Shown: piece by piece, positions 29,652 through 39,769 of the stretch | Numbering within the stretch: position 1 is the stretch's first letter | How the letters are laid out: every line of letters begins with the position of its first letter | Assembly (NCBI RefSeq): GCF_001264245.1 | Contig: NZ_CP011339.1 | Coordinates: 3,286,001-3,350,000 of the forward strand | From: Microcystis panniformis FACHB-1757 | Lineage (GTDB): Bacteria > Cyanobacteriota > Cyanobacteriia > Cyanobacteriales > Microcystaceae | Direction of reading: 5' to 3' | DNA length: 64,000 nucleotides | Translations under genes and position numbers: made by a program | Notes under the pieces: model-generated | What the model was told of the DNA's origin: nothing | Seen by the model: only the letters and a program-made list of their open reading frames with translations | Databases searched by the model: none

Positions 29652-29733
29652 ATTGTCTTAGCTTTTGGTGGGTTACGGCTATCGCCTAACTTAGCTTTTG
29701 GTGGGTTACGGCTATCGCCTAACCCACCCTACT
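29652..29733. repeat. Tandem duplication between sufB and sufC
   Basis: A unit of about 35 bp containing CTTTTGGTGGGTTACGGCTA occurs twice in a row, ending in CTAACCCACC, the inverse of its own GGTGGGTTA. It could fold as a hairpin in the suf transcript. Confidence 0.8.
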
Positions 29734-29740
29734 TTACTGA

Positions 29741-31180
29741 TTATCCGACGGTTCCTTCTAGCTTGAGACTGAGGAGTTTATCGGCTTCGGCGGCGAATTC
29801 CATCGGTAATTTACTGAGGACATCCTTACAGAAACCACTGACTAACATAGAGACAGCATCTTCCTCGGAAATACCCCGTTGTGCGAAGTAGAATAATTGG
29901 TCTTCACCGATTTTAGAAGTAGAAGCTTCGTGTTCTACTTTAGCACTATTGTTATCCACCTGAATATAGGGAAAAGTGTTAGCTTCGGCATTATCTCCAA
30001 TCAGCATAGAATCACACTGGGAGTAATTTCTTGCTCCCTTGGCTTTCGGTCCCATTTTCACTAAACCGCGATAACTATTTTGGGAATTACCCGCAGAAAT
30101 TCCCTTAGAAATAATCGTACTTTTGGTGTTGCGGCCAATGTGAATCATTTTCGTACCTGTATCGGCCTGTTGTTTGTTATTAGTTAGGGCAATTGAGTAG
30201 AATTCTCCGACGGAATTATCGCCAACTAAGACACAACTGGGATACTTCCAAGTAATCGCTGAACCGGTTTCTACTTGCGTCCAAGAAATTTTAGAATTAA
30301 CTCCTTTACACAGACCCCGTTTAGTGACGAAATTATAAATACCTCCCTTACCATTGGCATCGCCAGCGTACCAATTTTGCACCGTCGAATATTTAATATC
30401 CGCATTATCGAGGGCGACTAATTCCACGACGGCGGCATGAAGTTGATTACTATCGTACATCGGAGCGGTGCAACCTTCTAAATAACTTACCGATGCCCCT
30501 TCTTCAGCGACAATTAAAGTTCTTTCAAATTGTCCCGTCTCACCGTTATTAATCCGAAAATAGGTGGACAATTCCATCGGACAGGCGACACCTTTGGGGA
30601 TAAAAACAAAGGAACCATCGCTAAAAACGGCAGAATTAAGAGCGGCAAAATAATTATCACCCACGGGAACGACACTGCCGAGATATTTTTGTACTAAGTC
30701 GGGATGTTCCTGTAAAGCTTCCGAAATAGAACAGAAAATAACCCCCTGTTCTGCTAGTTTTTCTTTAAAAGTTGTGGCGATAGAAACGCTGTCAAAGATA
30801 GCATCGACAGCGACATTAGAAAGGCGTTTTTGTTCCGAAAGGGGAATGCCTAATTTTTCAAAGGTTTCGATTAAAGTGGGGTCAACTTCTTCAAGACTGT
30901 TGAGTTTTGCTTTTTTCTGTTTGGGTGCAGAGTAGTAGATAATATTTTGATAATCAATGGCAGGATAGGAAACGTGCGGCCAACTGGGTTCGGTCATCTT
31001 TTGCCATTGATGGTAGGCCCGGAGACGAAAATCGAGCATGAATTCCGGTTCCTTCTTTTTCGCTGAAATTAGGCGAATAATCTCCTCATTTAAACCGCGG
31101 GGGATGGTTTCCGATTCGATATCGGTGATGAAACCGTACTTGTAGGGTTGGTTAACGAGATTTTTAACGGTGGTTGCACT
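29741..31180 (-). CDS. sufB: Fe-S assembly protein SufB
   Basis: Core scaffold of the SUF machinery, first gene of the operon. The protein from MSATTVKNL (ATG at about 31180) is 479 residues, the usual size; the frame stays open to 31333 but the extra 51 residues overlap the promoter and the SufR operators and are excluded. Conserved blocks include [39 protein letters not shown] and the C-terminal [15 protein letters not shown]. Two SufR sites lie just upstream. Confidence 0.97.
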   Translation of the reverse strand, partial: SATTVKNLVNQPYKYGFITDIESETIPRGLNEEIIRLISAKKKEPEFMLDFRLRAYHQWQKMTEPSWPHVSYPAIDYQNIIYYSAPKQKKAKLNSLEEVDPTLIETFEKLGIPLSEQKRLSNVAVDAIFDSVSIATTFKEKLAEQGVIFCSISEALQEHPDLVQKYLGSVVPVGDNYFAALNSAVFSDGSFVFIPKGVACPMELSTYFRINNGETGQFERTLIVAEEGASVSYLEGCTAPMYDSNQLHAAVVELVALDNADIKYSTVQNWYAGDANGKGGIYNFVTKRGLCKGVNSKISWTQVETGSAITWKYPSCVLVGDNSVGEFYSIALTNNKQQADTGTKMIHIGRNTKSTIISKGISAGNSQNSYRGLVKMGPKAKGARNYSQCDSMLIGDNAEANTFPYIQVDNNSAKVEHEASTSKIGEDQLFYFAQRGISEEDAVSMLVSGFCKDVLSKLPMEFAAEADKLLSLKLEGTVG

Positions 31181-31229
31181 CATGGGGGTTAGTGTTCTCT
31201 CTACGCGGTAGGCAGGGGAGGCAGTTAAA

Positions 31230-31243
31230 CAACAAGAAAGTTG
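31230..31243. promoter_or_regulatory. SufR operator 1
   Basis: CAAC-AAGAAA-GTTG fits the CAAC-N6-GTTG inverted repeat bound by SufR in Synechocystis. It sits about 50 bp upstream of the sufB start. Confidence 0.8.
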
Positions 31244-31269
31244 TTTAAATTGATTATATAATAGATTAA

Positions 31270-31283
31270 CAACAAAGCTGTTG
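31270..31283. promoter_or_regulatory. SufR operator 2
   Basis: CAAC-AAAGCT-GTTG, a second CAAC-N6-GTTG site 40 bp from the first, in the shared sufR-sufB region. Two sites of different strength are the known arrangement. Confidence 0.8.
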
Positions 31284-31406
31284 TCAAAGTCAGGGAAAAT
31301 TTCAGAGGATGCTGGTAAACCTCTGTTATTCAAGTTACTCTGTAGGGGTAATTGGCCGCTCCTTGACCCTCAGCAATTGTACGCTAAAGCCTCTGTTTTT
31401 GGTATC

Positions 31407-32045
31407 ATGACCACGACTCAACCCGCCTCGACGAAAGACGATATTCTGCAATATTTGCTCAAAAACGGTCAATCTACCGCCCAAGACTTGGCTGAGGAGT
31501 TAACTATTAGTCCGCAAGCGACGCGCCGCCATCTTAAGGATTTGGAGGGGGAAGGACTGATCGAATATTTTGCGGTACAAAATAAGATAGGACGACCCCA
31601 GCACATTTATCGTCTCAGTCGTCAAGGTCGTGGCCGTTTTCCCCATAATTACGATAATTTCGCTGTTTCTTTCCTCAATACTCTGGTGGAGACGGTGGGA
31701 GAGCAACAGGTGGGGGAAATTCTCAAAAAACAGTGGCAACGCAAAGCGGCAGAATATCAATTGCGCCTCGGCAAGGGGTCTTTAGGGGAAAGAATGAGAA
31801 AATTGCTAGAAATTCGCCAAGAGGAGGGTTATATGGCAGAATTAGTGGCACTGGAAGCAGAAAATAGTTATATCCTGGCCGAGCATCATTGCGCTATTGC
31901 TGAGGTCGCCGGTTCCTATCCCAGTATCTGTGGCCATGAATTAGAAATGTTTGCCATGCTACTGCCTGATTGTACGATCGAACGGACTCACTGGATCAAC
32001 CAAGGTGAGCAACGATGTGGTTATCTAATTAAGTGCAAGGGTTGA
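31407..32045 (+). CDS. sufR: SUF operon repressor SufR
   Basis: Fe-S-sensing transcriptional repressor. The 212-residue protein from ATG 31407 (MTTTQPAS) has a winged helix-turn-helix (AQDLAEELTISPQATRRHLK, then GRPQHIYRLSRQG) and C-terminal cysteines in CAIAEVAGSYPSICGHE, LLPDC and RCGY that ligate the cluster. The frame is open upstream to 31281, but that start falls inside an operator. It is divergent from sufB, with two CAAC-N6-GTTG sites between, the usual autoregulated layout. Confidence 0.96.
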   Translation: MTTTQPASTKDDILQYLLKNGQSTAQDLAEELTISPQATRRHLKDLEGEGLIEYFAVQNKIGRPQHIYRLSRQGRGRFPHNYDNFAVSFLNTLVETVGEQQVGEILKKQWQRKAAEYQLRLGKGSLGERMRKLLEIRQEEGYMAELVALEAENSYILAEHHCAIAEVAGSYPSICGHELEMFAMLLPDCTIERTHWINQGEQRCGYLIKCKG

Positions 32046-32055
32046 AAGAGAAAGA

Positions 32056-32766
32056 TTAGAGATTTTCATCGGGATTTATGCCCAATTCCCGCAGTTTAGC
32101 CGCTAATTTTGCGGATTTCTGCCTTTCCTGTTCAACTTGGGTTTCTGCCTGTTGTGCCGCTTCTGCGGGAGTGGGTACTAATTCACCTTCGGGGGTAAAA
32201 TAGCGCAATTTATTGGCAGCTAAACCCAAATATAAGCCTAATTGTTGACTCCAGAGCCATCCCTGGGCATTGGGGGTAATCGGTTGATATTGACCGCTAA
32301 TTAGAGTAAATCCTGCAAATTCTAAGCTTTCTGGGTCAAACCAAAAATAATCGGGAGTGCGAAATATATCCTGATAAATTTGTTTTTTCTCCTCTCGGTC
32401 AACTTTGGCGGTACTATCGGAGAGAATTTCGATAATTAAATTGGGATATTTGCCCTCTTCTTGCCAAACTACCCAACTTCTGCGGTTGGGATTGGGATTT
32501 GTCCCCAAAAAGACGAAAAAATCGGGACCACGGCAGAATTCTGACTTTTTCTGGTTAGGACTGTAATAAATGGTTAAATTGCCGGCGGCAAAATAATCTT
32601 CTCGCTCGCGCCACCACCATTCTAAACACTGAATTAATAAAATAATTTGTTGTAGATGTAGGTTACTTTCCCAGGGTGGTTCATCACTCCAAAATTCGCC
32701 TTCTGGGAAGATTATCTCAGGGTTTACATGAGACTCGACTAGGGGTAAGCTTTGAGCGATAGTCAT
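32056..32766 (-). CDS. Uma2 family (DUF820) putative endonuclease
   Basis: 236 residues with a PD-(D/E)xK-like fold: GPDFFVFLGTNPN, then PNLIIEILSDST with the acidic residue and KVDREEKKQIYQD, and FWFDPESLEFAGF. This is the Uma2 family, greatly expanded in cyanobacteria and of unknown function. A Gln/Glu/Lys-rich C-terminal tail (AEAAQQAETQVEQERQ) is a typical coiled-coil ending. It is convergent with sufR, with a 10-bp gap between stops. Confidence 0.9.
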   Translation of the reverse strand: MTIAQSLPLVESHVNPEIIFPEGEFWSDEPPWESNLHLQQIILLIQCLEWWWREREDYFAAGNLTIYYSPNQKKSEFCRGPDFFVFLGTNPNPNRRSWVVWQEEGKYPNLIIEILSDSTAKVDREEKKQIYQDIFRTPDYFWFDPESLEFAGFTLISGQYQPITPNAQGWLWSQQLGLYLGLAANKLRYFTPEGELVPTPAEAAQQAETQVEQERQKSAKLAAKLRELGINPDENL

Positions 32767-32783
32767 GGTTTATCCAACACAGA

Positions 32784-32905
32784 TAAGTAGGGAGGCACAA
32801 TTATTTGTAGGATGGGTTAGCGGTAGCGTAACCCATGCAGGCGTTGGGTTTCATGCTTCAACCCAACCTACGTTCATCTTATATTTAATTCCACCCACCC
32901 ACTTA
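32784..32905. mobile_element. MITE-like repeat related to the dnaA and ctaA leader insertions
   Basis: Starts TAAGTAGGGAGGCACAATTAT and ends near ACCCACCCACTTA, the two being imperfect inverted repeats. Inside are two hairpins: GGGTTAGCGGTAGCGTAACCC and GTTGGGTTTCATGCTTCAACCCAA (arms given by the first and last nine bases). Confidence 0.7.
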
Positions 32906-33005
32906 GGTTGATATTTAATTATAAATTACAGCCTTCTCTCATAAAGATGAAGTAGGAGGGTATTTGTCATCATCTCTAGACTACCTCTAAAACCAGAGAC
33001 TTCAC

Positions 33006-34562
33006 CTAACCCGCACTGCTGCCCAATAAAAATAAACTTAACAGGGTGCCACCATTCCAGAGACTATGAACCAACATCGAGGATAATAAATTTTTCGAGC
33101 GGGTGTAAACAAAGCCAAGAACACAACCTAGGACGGTTAAAGGCAGCACTTCTGACAAATTTTGGTGAGCAAGGGCAAAAATCAAACTACTAAGCGCAAT
33201 CGCACCCCAAACAGGCAGATAACGAGTCAAAGAAGCTAGTAAAAAACCGCGAAAGACAATTTCCTCGAAAAAAGGAGCGGCAAGGGAAGCAGTAAAGCCA
33301 AAACAGATTAAAGCGAAGGTATTCTGGGATTCTAGGGCTAAAGTCAGCAGCGGGTTACTGCCTCCTTGTCCTTGCCAAATTAGTTGATTGAGCAAAGAAA
33401 CGATAATAACCAGGGGTAAAGCGACGACATAGCCGGCTAATCCCCAGAGAAACCAAGGACTAAAGAGTTTAAAACGAAACCAATCGGGAGGTAAAGGGCG
33501 AAAAGGCTTGATCGCTAGATATAAAACCGATAAACTGCTCACTGTTAAGGCTAAATAACTAACTACAACGTATATTGCTTTAGCTTCTAGGTTAAATTTT
33601 TCGGGGTTGAGACTCAAGAAACTCGATAAAATCCCGAAAATTACCGGTAAAACAATTTGTCCGACGAAAAAGAAACCGATAATTATTCCCCACCAGAGGG
33701 TTTCTCCTCCCCACTTAGTTTGCCAAGCGAGACTATCATCTAAAAAGAGCAGCGCTCGCTGTTGACGGAGAAGCCACTGCACTAATAAAAAGATCAACAG
33801 CACAAAACCGATTAAACCGCCGATAAGAGGCAACAAAGCCACTAAAATTAGTTTAATTAACGCATTAGCCGCCACTTCACTCTGTTTTTCCTCTAAAGCG
33901 AGTAAATCCTCTTGACGATTTTCGAGACTATATAATTTTTCCAGAATGGTATAACGGAACCATCCTTGAAAATTGCGATCGATTCTCGCTTCAGCATCGG
34001 CAGCAATTTCGGGGGGTTCACTGTACAATCCCTCTAACAGCAGCGCATTTCGTAAAATAGCAGGTTTATAGTTCTCAAATGCTGATTTTTCCTTGATGTC
34101 TTGCCAGATTTGCCGTGCTGAATCCAAGTCACCTTGACTAGCTTGAATGAGACTTAATTTCAGTTCTAAATCCTTTAGGGAATTGATTTCCCGCTCAAGG
34201 GATTTTTTTTGTTCGGGATTAACTGCTGATTTTTTTAGTTCGGTGATTGTTTTTTTGGCACTTTTCTGGGCGGATAAATACTGTTCCTCAGCAGTAGTAT
34301 AAGGATCTTCACCGATCAGGGAGGTTTGCATTAATTTAAGATTAGCAAATTCCTCGCTATTAGGATCAGCATCGCTGCTTAGAGTCGTGACTTGTAGATT
34401 GAGATTGGTTTGATATAGTTGAATATTAGATTGGATTTGAGGCTGATTAACACTGGAAATTAAAGCTGTAACCACTGGAGTTAAGGCAATAATTGTTAAG
34501 ACAAAAGCGATCGCTTGTTTGAGACTTTGCCAGGGGAGTTTTTTTGAGAAATTATCGAACAT
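33006..34562 (-). CDS. CPBP-family intramembrane metalloprotease
   Basis: 518 residues. An N-terminal helix is followed by a soluble Gln/Lys/Glu-rich segment (about residues 35-225), then about eight hydrophobic helices with the CPBP (CAAX protease/bacteriocin-processing) motifs EEIVFRGFLL, SSLIFALAHQ and HSLWNGGTLL, whose Glu and His residues form the metal site. Members process prenylated proteins or bacteriocins, or act in stress response; the substrate here is unknown. Single gene, intact. Confidence 0.88.
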   Translation of the reverse strand: MFDNFSKKLPWQSLKQAIAFVLTIIALTPVVTALISSVNQPQIQSNIQLYQTNLNLQVTTLSSDADPNSEEFANLKLMQTSLIGEDPYTTAEEQYLSAQKSAKKTITELKKSAVNPEQKKSLEREINSLKDLELKLSLIQASQGDLDSARQIWQDIKEKSAFENYKPAILRNALLLEGLYSEPPEIAADAEARIDRNFQGWFRYTILEKLYSLENRQEDLLALEEKQSEVAANALIKLILVALLPLIGGLIGFVLLIFLLVQWLLRQQRALLFLDDSLAWQTKWGGETLWWGIIIGFFFVGQIVLPVIFGILSSFLSLNPEKFNLEAKAIYVVVSYLALTVSSLSVLYLAIKPFRPLPPDWFRFKLFSPWFLWGLAGYVVALPLVIIVSLLNQLIWQGQGGSNPLLTLALESQNTFALICFGFTASLAAPFFEEIVFRGFLLASLTRYLPVWGAIALSSLIFALAHQNLSEVLPLTVLGCVLGFVYTRSKNLLSSMLVHSLWNGGTLLSLFLLGSSAG

Positions 34563-34609
34563 GAAAATAGTTAAGTGGGAGTTAGAGGTTAGCTGATGGG
34601 GTGATGGGG

Positions 34610-34670
34610 ATTGGGTGATAGATGTTGGGGTTTTAGGGTTTTAGAGTTTTAGGGTTTTAGTTGAAATTAC
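34610..34670. repeat. GGGTTTTA-type repeat
   Basis: Short tandem copies of GGGTTTTA/GAGTTTTA in the 140-bp gap between the GT4 gene and the CPBP protease gene. Confidence 0.7.
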
Positions 34671-34701
34671 CCTATCCCCCCATTTCCCTATTCCCTAATT
34701 A

Positions 34702-35928
34702 TTAACTAACTACTTGAGAAAAAAGCTTTTCGTATTGATCCAAAGTCTTTTCAAAGGCATAATTTTCTTCTGCGTATTGTCGTCCTTTTTCTCCTAGTAT
34801 AGTTGCTAAATCTGGGTTTTTGTATAGCTTTAAAATAGCCGTAGCTAATGCCTCCGGATCTTCAGGAGTAACCACCAAACCACCACCACTACGCTTGATC
34901 GCCCTAGCAGCAGTTCCATCGGCGGGAACAGAAGCAATAATAGCACGACCACTAGCTAATAATACCTGAATTTTGGACGGCATATTAAAGGAAATAACGT
35001 TATGTTTTTGCATCACCATACCCACATCAGCAGCGGCTAACATTTCTGGTAATTTTTCCCGGGGTTGAAAGGGTAATAAAAGCACATTACTCGCCCCCTG
35101 TTGTTGGCGATACTTTTCTAGGCGATCAAGGGCTTCTTTTTTACCAACAATTACCACTTTAATCTCAGGAATATTAACTAAATGAACTGCGGCATCGATC
35201 AGAGTTTCTAAGGGTTGGGTTAGGGCAATATTGCCAGAATATAAAACAACAAACTTGCCCTCAAGATGATTTTCTTGGCGAAAATAATTATGGTTTTTCG
35301 GCAAAGGTTTAATAAAGCTGACATCGACCCAATTAGGAATTTCAATAATTTTCTGACTCGGCACATTTTTAGTTAGGAGATTTTTGGTAAAACCATCGGC
35401 AATAACCGAGATTTTGCTGGCAGTTTTGTAGGCAAATTTTTCGAGACTGCTAAAAACCTTAATCATTTTCTGATTAGTTAATAATCCCACATGAACTGCC
35501 GCATCGGGCAGAATATCCTGTAAATTTAGAATAATCGGTACTCCATATAATTTACTCAATAAAGCGGCGGGAACGCAAACGGGTAATCCGGGGACAGTTA
35601 AGAAAATTAGATCGGGTTTTTCTCCTTTGAGAGCCTGAAAGAAACTCAAAAAAACAAAGCTAAATTCAAAGAAAATTCGATTTTTTAAACTTCTTTGGGG
35701 GCGCGCCCAAACGTAGGAACGTTGAATTTTAACACCGTTGCGTTCTTCTTCCAGATAGATTTTTCCTCGGTATTCGGGATCGATTTCACTATTAGGATAC
35801 CAAGGAAAAGCCGTCAAAACCCTGACTTGATGACCTCTTTTAACCAATCCCTCCGCCAATTCTGTCATCAGGGGAGCGATGCCGATCGGTTCGGGATAAT
35901 AGTTATAAGAATAGAGCAAAATTCGCAT
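34702..35928 (-). CDS. GT4 family glycosyltransferase (WcaI-like)
   Basis: 408 residues with a GT-B fold. The N-terminus (YSYNYYPEPIGIAPLMTELAEGL) and FPWYPN are typical of WcaI-like glycosyltransferases of polysaccharide synthesis; the nucleotide-sugar domain has FVVLYSGNIALTQPLETLI and LPFQPREKLPEMLAAADVG, ending with the E-x7-E region of GT4. It probably builds exopolysaccharide or LPS sugar. It stands alone, without other polysaccharide genes nearby. Confidence 0.88.
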   Translation of the reverse strand: MRILLYSYNYYPEPIGIAPLMTELAEGLVKRGHQVRVLTAFPWYPNSEIDPEYRGKIYLEEERNGVKIQRSYVWARPQRSLKNRIFFEFSFVFLSFFQALKGEKPDLIFLTVPGLPVCVPAALLSKLYGVPIILNLQDILPDAAVHVGLLTNQKMIKVFSSLEKFAYKTASKISVIADGFTKNLLTKNVPSQKIIEIPNWVDVSFIKPLPKNHNYFRQENHLEGKFVVLYSGNIALTQPLETLIDAAVHLVNIPEIKVVIVGKKEALDRLEKYRQQQGASNVLLLPFQPREKLPEMLAAADVGMVMQKHNVISFNMPSKIQVLLASGRAIIASVPADGTAARAIKRSGGGLVVTPEDPEALATAILKLYKNPDLATILGEKGRQYAEENYAFEKTLDQYEKLFSQVVS

Positions 35929-36138
35929 AGGGATGGCAATTTGGTTGGGCGATTCAGTTTCATGATTTTATCAATAGTTACTGGTTTTTTGACCAGTCAG
36001 ATGCGCTTTTGTCAGGGATTACCCTAGAAAGAGGTGAGGATTAGCGGTGAGAGATGCCGAAAAAAGGGGCAATTGGCTGCTAAATTAATCCTCAAAACCC
36101 ATAACTATTCCCCCTTACCCCAGCCTCAATACTGACCC

Positions 36139-37404
36139 TTATTTTTCCCGTACCCGGTGGCCGATATCACGACGATAATAGATGCCCTGAAAGTGTATCC
36201 TGTTCACCGATTGATAGGCAAGTTCGATCGCCTGATTAAAATTGGCTCCCATCGCCGTGACACCCAAAACCCGGCCGCCATCGGTGAAAATATCGCCGTG
36301 TTTTAAAACCGTGCCGGCGTGGAAAACGATCGCCCCTGCAGTTTCAGCGGCCTTAATTCCCGTGATTAACTGGCCTTTTTCGTAGTGGTCGGGATAACCG
36401 GCAGAGGCAGCCACCACACAAACGGCACTACCGGAGCGCCATTGTAAAGAGGGGAAATCAGTTAATTTTTGTTGAGCGCAAGCCAGCAGCAGCGGTGCCA
36501 GGGGAGTTTCCAGTAGGGGTAAAACCGCTTGGGTTTCGGGATCGCCAAAACGACAGTTAAATTCAAGAACTTTTGGCTCTCCGGCGGGGGAAATCATTAA
36601 ACCCGCGTAGAGGACTCCTCGATAGTCAATGCCGCGTTTTTGTAGGGTGGCGACGATGGGGGCAAGGATGTCTCGGTCCACCGCTTCGATAATGGCGGCG
36701 GTGGCTATGGGTGCGGGGGCATAAACTCCCATACCGCCGGTATTTTTGCCGGTATCGCCTTCACCGATCCGCTTGTGATCTTGGGCGGGTAGCAGGGAAC
36801 GAAAGCTGATCCCATCGGTGAGGGTGAGGATAGACACTTCTTCTCCCTCTAGGAATTCTTCCACCACGACTTTAGTAAAGCCACTGGTAAAAAGATCATC
36901 GATCGCTTCTAGGGCCGTATCTACGGTTTCGGCGACAATTACCCCTTTTCCTGCGGCTAATCCGTCAGCTTTCACCACAATTGGCGCTCCTTGCTCTCGG
37001 ATATAAGTTTTTGCTAATTCTGCATCGGTAAAGGTTTCGGAAGTGGCGGTGATAACTCCGGCTTCGTTCATTAATTCTTTGGCCCAGGATTTGCTCGATT
37101 CAATTAAGGCCCCGGTTTGTGTGGGGCCAAAAACGGCAATTTCTTGGCCGAGAAGATGATCGGTAATGCCGAGGGAGAGGGGATATTCTGGCCCGACAAC
37201 CACCAGATCGACGCAATTTTCTCGGGCAAAACGGCTAATTTCAGCAAAATCCTCCATTGCTAGGGGGATATTTTCACATTGAGGTAAAATTGCCGTTCCC
37301 CCATTACCTGGAATACAGAACACTTGTTCTACTTGAGGCGATTGTAGGAGTTTCCAAGCTAGAGCGTGTTCTCGACCACCACTGCCGATAACGATAATTT
37401 TCAC
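36139..37404 (-). CDS. purD: Phosphoribosylamine--glycine ligase
   Basis: ATP-grasp enzyme joining glycine to phosphoribosylamine, second step of purine synthesis. The 421-residue protein opens with IGSGGREHALAWKL and has the ATP-grasp parts PIVVKADGLAAGKGV, QDHKRIGEGDTGKNTGGMG and EFNCRFGDPETQAVLPLL. Length is normal and the frame intact. Confidence 0.97.
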   Translation of the reverse strand: MKIIVIGSGGREHALAWKLLQSPQVEQVFCIPGNGGTAILPQCENIPLAMEDFAEISRFARENCVDLVVVGPEYPLSLGITDHLLGQEIAVFGPTQTGALIESSKSWAKELMNEAGVITATSETFTDAELAKTYIREQGAPIVVKADGLAAGKGVIVAETVDTALEAIDDLFTSGFTKVVVEEFLEGEEVSILTLTDGISFRSLLPAQDHKRIGEGDTGKNTGGMGVYAPAPIATAAIIEAVDRDILAPIVATLQKRGIDYRGVLYAGLMISPAGEPKVLEFNCRFGDPETQAVLPLLETPLAPLLLACAQQKLTDFPSLQWRSGSAVCVVAASAGYPDHYEKGQLITGIKAAETAGAIVFHAGTVLKHGDIFTDGGRVLGVTAMGANFNQAIELAYQSVNRIHFQGIYYRRDIGHRVREK

Positions 37405-37598
37405 GGATAAACGCAGCCTAAATGACGATGGCTTAATTATCCCCTAGCTCTGGGGCGCCATTGGCTAGAAGTTGAGATTATTTAACTTTTTAATCGATTT
37501 GACGGATTCAGGATTCAGGAGTCAGGAGTCAGGAGATAGGAGTCAGGAGATAGGAGTCAGGAGATAGGAGATTATTTTATTTATTCTCCCCACTCCCC
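37405..37598. repeat. GACTCCT/GATAGGAGTCAG repeats
   Basis: Tandem CAGGAGTCAGGAGATAGGAG units between 37508 and 37572, in the gap between purD and the group II intron. No gene is seen. Confidence 0.75.
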
Positions 37599-37894
37599 GT
37601 TACAGTAGAGCAGGAAGTCGCCTTCCCACCCCCTGCTTCAAAACCGGACTTACGACTTTCGCCGTATCCGGCTCCTGAGTAACTAGGCTACTGTCATTAG
37701 TAGAATAATAATGGGAATTATTATTTCCTTGTCTATTCAACTCTCTTGGCTGTATCCCCACCAGACAAGATTGTTGGTTTTAGGGCGTATATGACCGTTG
37801 ATTGTTGCTTAGACTTCCTAGTTACCCGTCCTTTGTTAGCATATCTTTGATATTACTCAAAGCCTTGGCTTTTAAGGACATCCTCTCCCTCTAT

Positions 37895-38027
37895 GGCTCT
37901 TCTCGACTTTGTGTGATAATTTTTGCTTATGTAAGGTTAAATGCTTACTGGGCAAGACTTTTAGGACTATTTTGAAAGAAGAAACTATCAGTATAGACCT
38001 CGTTTACACACAGAAACCAGAAGAGCC
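37895..38027. mobile_element. MITE family B, copy 1
   Basis: 133 bp bounded by GGCTCTTCTCG and CCAGAAGAGCC, with a perfect 7-bp target duplication CCTCTAT (37888-37894 and 38028-38034). A second copy, inverted, lies at 63773-63904. It is inserted in the group II intron. Confidence 0.88.
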
Positions 38028-38212
38028 CCTCTATTGACTTGCGGATGGTTTCCTACTGCCCCGAACGGGCAGAGTCAATCAGGGTTACTTCGTTCCCTAT
38101 AACCATTGGTTGAACCGTATTTGATGATAGGGACTTCCAGAGAATAAAATACCCAACAAAAAAATAGAAAAGTGTTTTTTTGAAAAAGTAATTATTTTTG
38201 TCTAGGAAAGAG

Positions 38213-38398
38213 GGCTCTTCGGTTTGTGTTATGCAATGGACGGGAGTTATAAGGGATGGAACCCTTATATAGAAAGGCATTTAGCGATTTTTGTTAATTG
38301 TTTTTTTCTAGAGCGAACTAATCAATTAAGTCTCTTGCCAGATAAGGATTTAGTCGATTTATGCCCCCCTATCGAACCATACCAAGTAACGAAGAACC
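38213..38398. mobile_element. MITE family A, copy 2
   Basis: 186 bp, nearly identical to copy 3. The flanks GGAAAGAG and ACAAAGAG agree in six of eight positions. It lies in the non-coding end of the ISAzo13 element, downstream of its transposase. Confidence 0.9.
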
Positions 38399-38540
38399 AC
38401 AAAGAGTCTCCCATTACAACCTATTTTTCCGAAAAAATAGGCAGCACAAACTCTTATACTTCCGAGCTTTTTCGAGTATAACAAGGACAAGTTAAAGAAT
38501 CAAAGACAGTTTTTAGCTAACCATCTTAGTTAACTACAAA

Positions 38541-39769
38541 CTAGGTCTTATCATAATAGATATCAATAAACCATTGTCCCAAATCGGGAAAGTCTTGATT
38601 CGTTGATTCTGTGAGACGTTCGATTTTTTCTTCGATTTTTTCCCTGGCTTTTTTAGTAAGCTTTACTCCTTTTTCATAAGTTTCAGTAATCAACTTAACA
38701 ATCGGGTGTTTTCCTTTCCAAGTCATAGTTTGGGCGAATTTCAAAGCCGTTTCGATTTCATCTAAAATACTCCCATTCCAATGGTTTTCTAACACAGCCC
38801 AGGTTCGTTCAATAGGATTATATTTACTATGGTAAGGGGGATAGTAAGCTAAACGTATATTAACTTGATATTTTTGGGAAAACTCAACTATACGTTTCAT
38901 GAACTGAGTTCGTCTCGAATTATTTTCTGGGCCATTATCTTGATTAATTATCAAAGTTTTAATTTTCTCAAAACGAGATTTTTCCGACTCCCAGAAATCT
39001 TCTAATATATCAACAATAAAGTCACTGGTGACTGTGGAGGCAGTGAAATACAAAAACAACTCATCAAATTCTGGAATAAATATTCCGTAAGGGGTTAGGG
39101 TTGTTTTCGGATTAAAATCATGATCGTTTGTTTCGACAGTTATTCTATTCTTACCTCCTCGATCAAATAGTCCAATATTAACACGGGCTTTGGCATCCAA
39201 ACTAAGACGTAACATCGTAGGGTCTTCATCCGCTTCCCGATTAATGTTAGCTAATTCCTCAAAGATTGCCTCGGTTTCTGGAATTTTTTTTGAGGTAAAA
39301 CTTTAGCGACTCTTTTCAGACGATAACCTAAGTTATTTAATTTAACCCGAATAGTTTCCTCGCTCGGTAAATCCTCATCACTGTACCCATATTTAGAGAT
39401 TAATTGCTTTCGGACTTCGGCCGCACTCAGTCTCACATAAAGCCTTTGGCTTTTAAAACTTGGGTCAGTTTGGCTTTGAGAATCCACTAAACTTTTGATG
39501 TTTTCCAATAGAAAAGGTAAATGTTCTTCTGCTTTTTTCCGCCCCTTAGCTGAATGATTATCAACACAAATAATACCTCTTTTTAGTTCTTTAATTCCTT
39601 GACGAATAGTAGTTCGATTCCAGCCTAACTCCTGTGCAGCAAGGGTTTGTCCCCCATAGCCTAATTCTAAGACTGTTTGGGCCATGAATCTTCTTTTAGC
39701 TGCACCTTTTAATTGAAGTGCAGTTTCACTGAGCAATTTCTTGAGGGAATCAGTTAATTCCATATACAC
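38541..39769 (-). pseudogene. ISAzo13 transposase, split at an A8 run
   Basis: The N-terminal half (from MYMELTDSLKK) has a helix-turn-helix (QTLAAQELGWNRTTIRQGIKEL) and reaches LPQKK; the C-terminal half (from MLRLSLDAKARVNIG) has the DDE parts LIINQDNGPENNSRRTQF and YPPYHSKYNPIERTWAVLE. Between them a run of eight A (plus-strand T-run 39284-39291) shifts the frame; nine A would give KKIPETEAIFEELANINREADEDPTMLRL and one protein of about 410 residues, shown here only by its first and last residues as the repaired junction. Either a base was missed or the run serves programmed frameshifting. Confidence 0.82.

Noticed and set aside
39284..39291. Programmed frameshift in the ISAzo13 transposase
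   Set aside because: An A8 run could support it, but ISAzo13 transposases are normally a single ORF and other runs in the window are also one base short; left open, not claimed.
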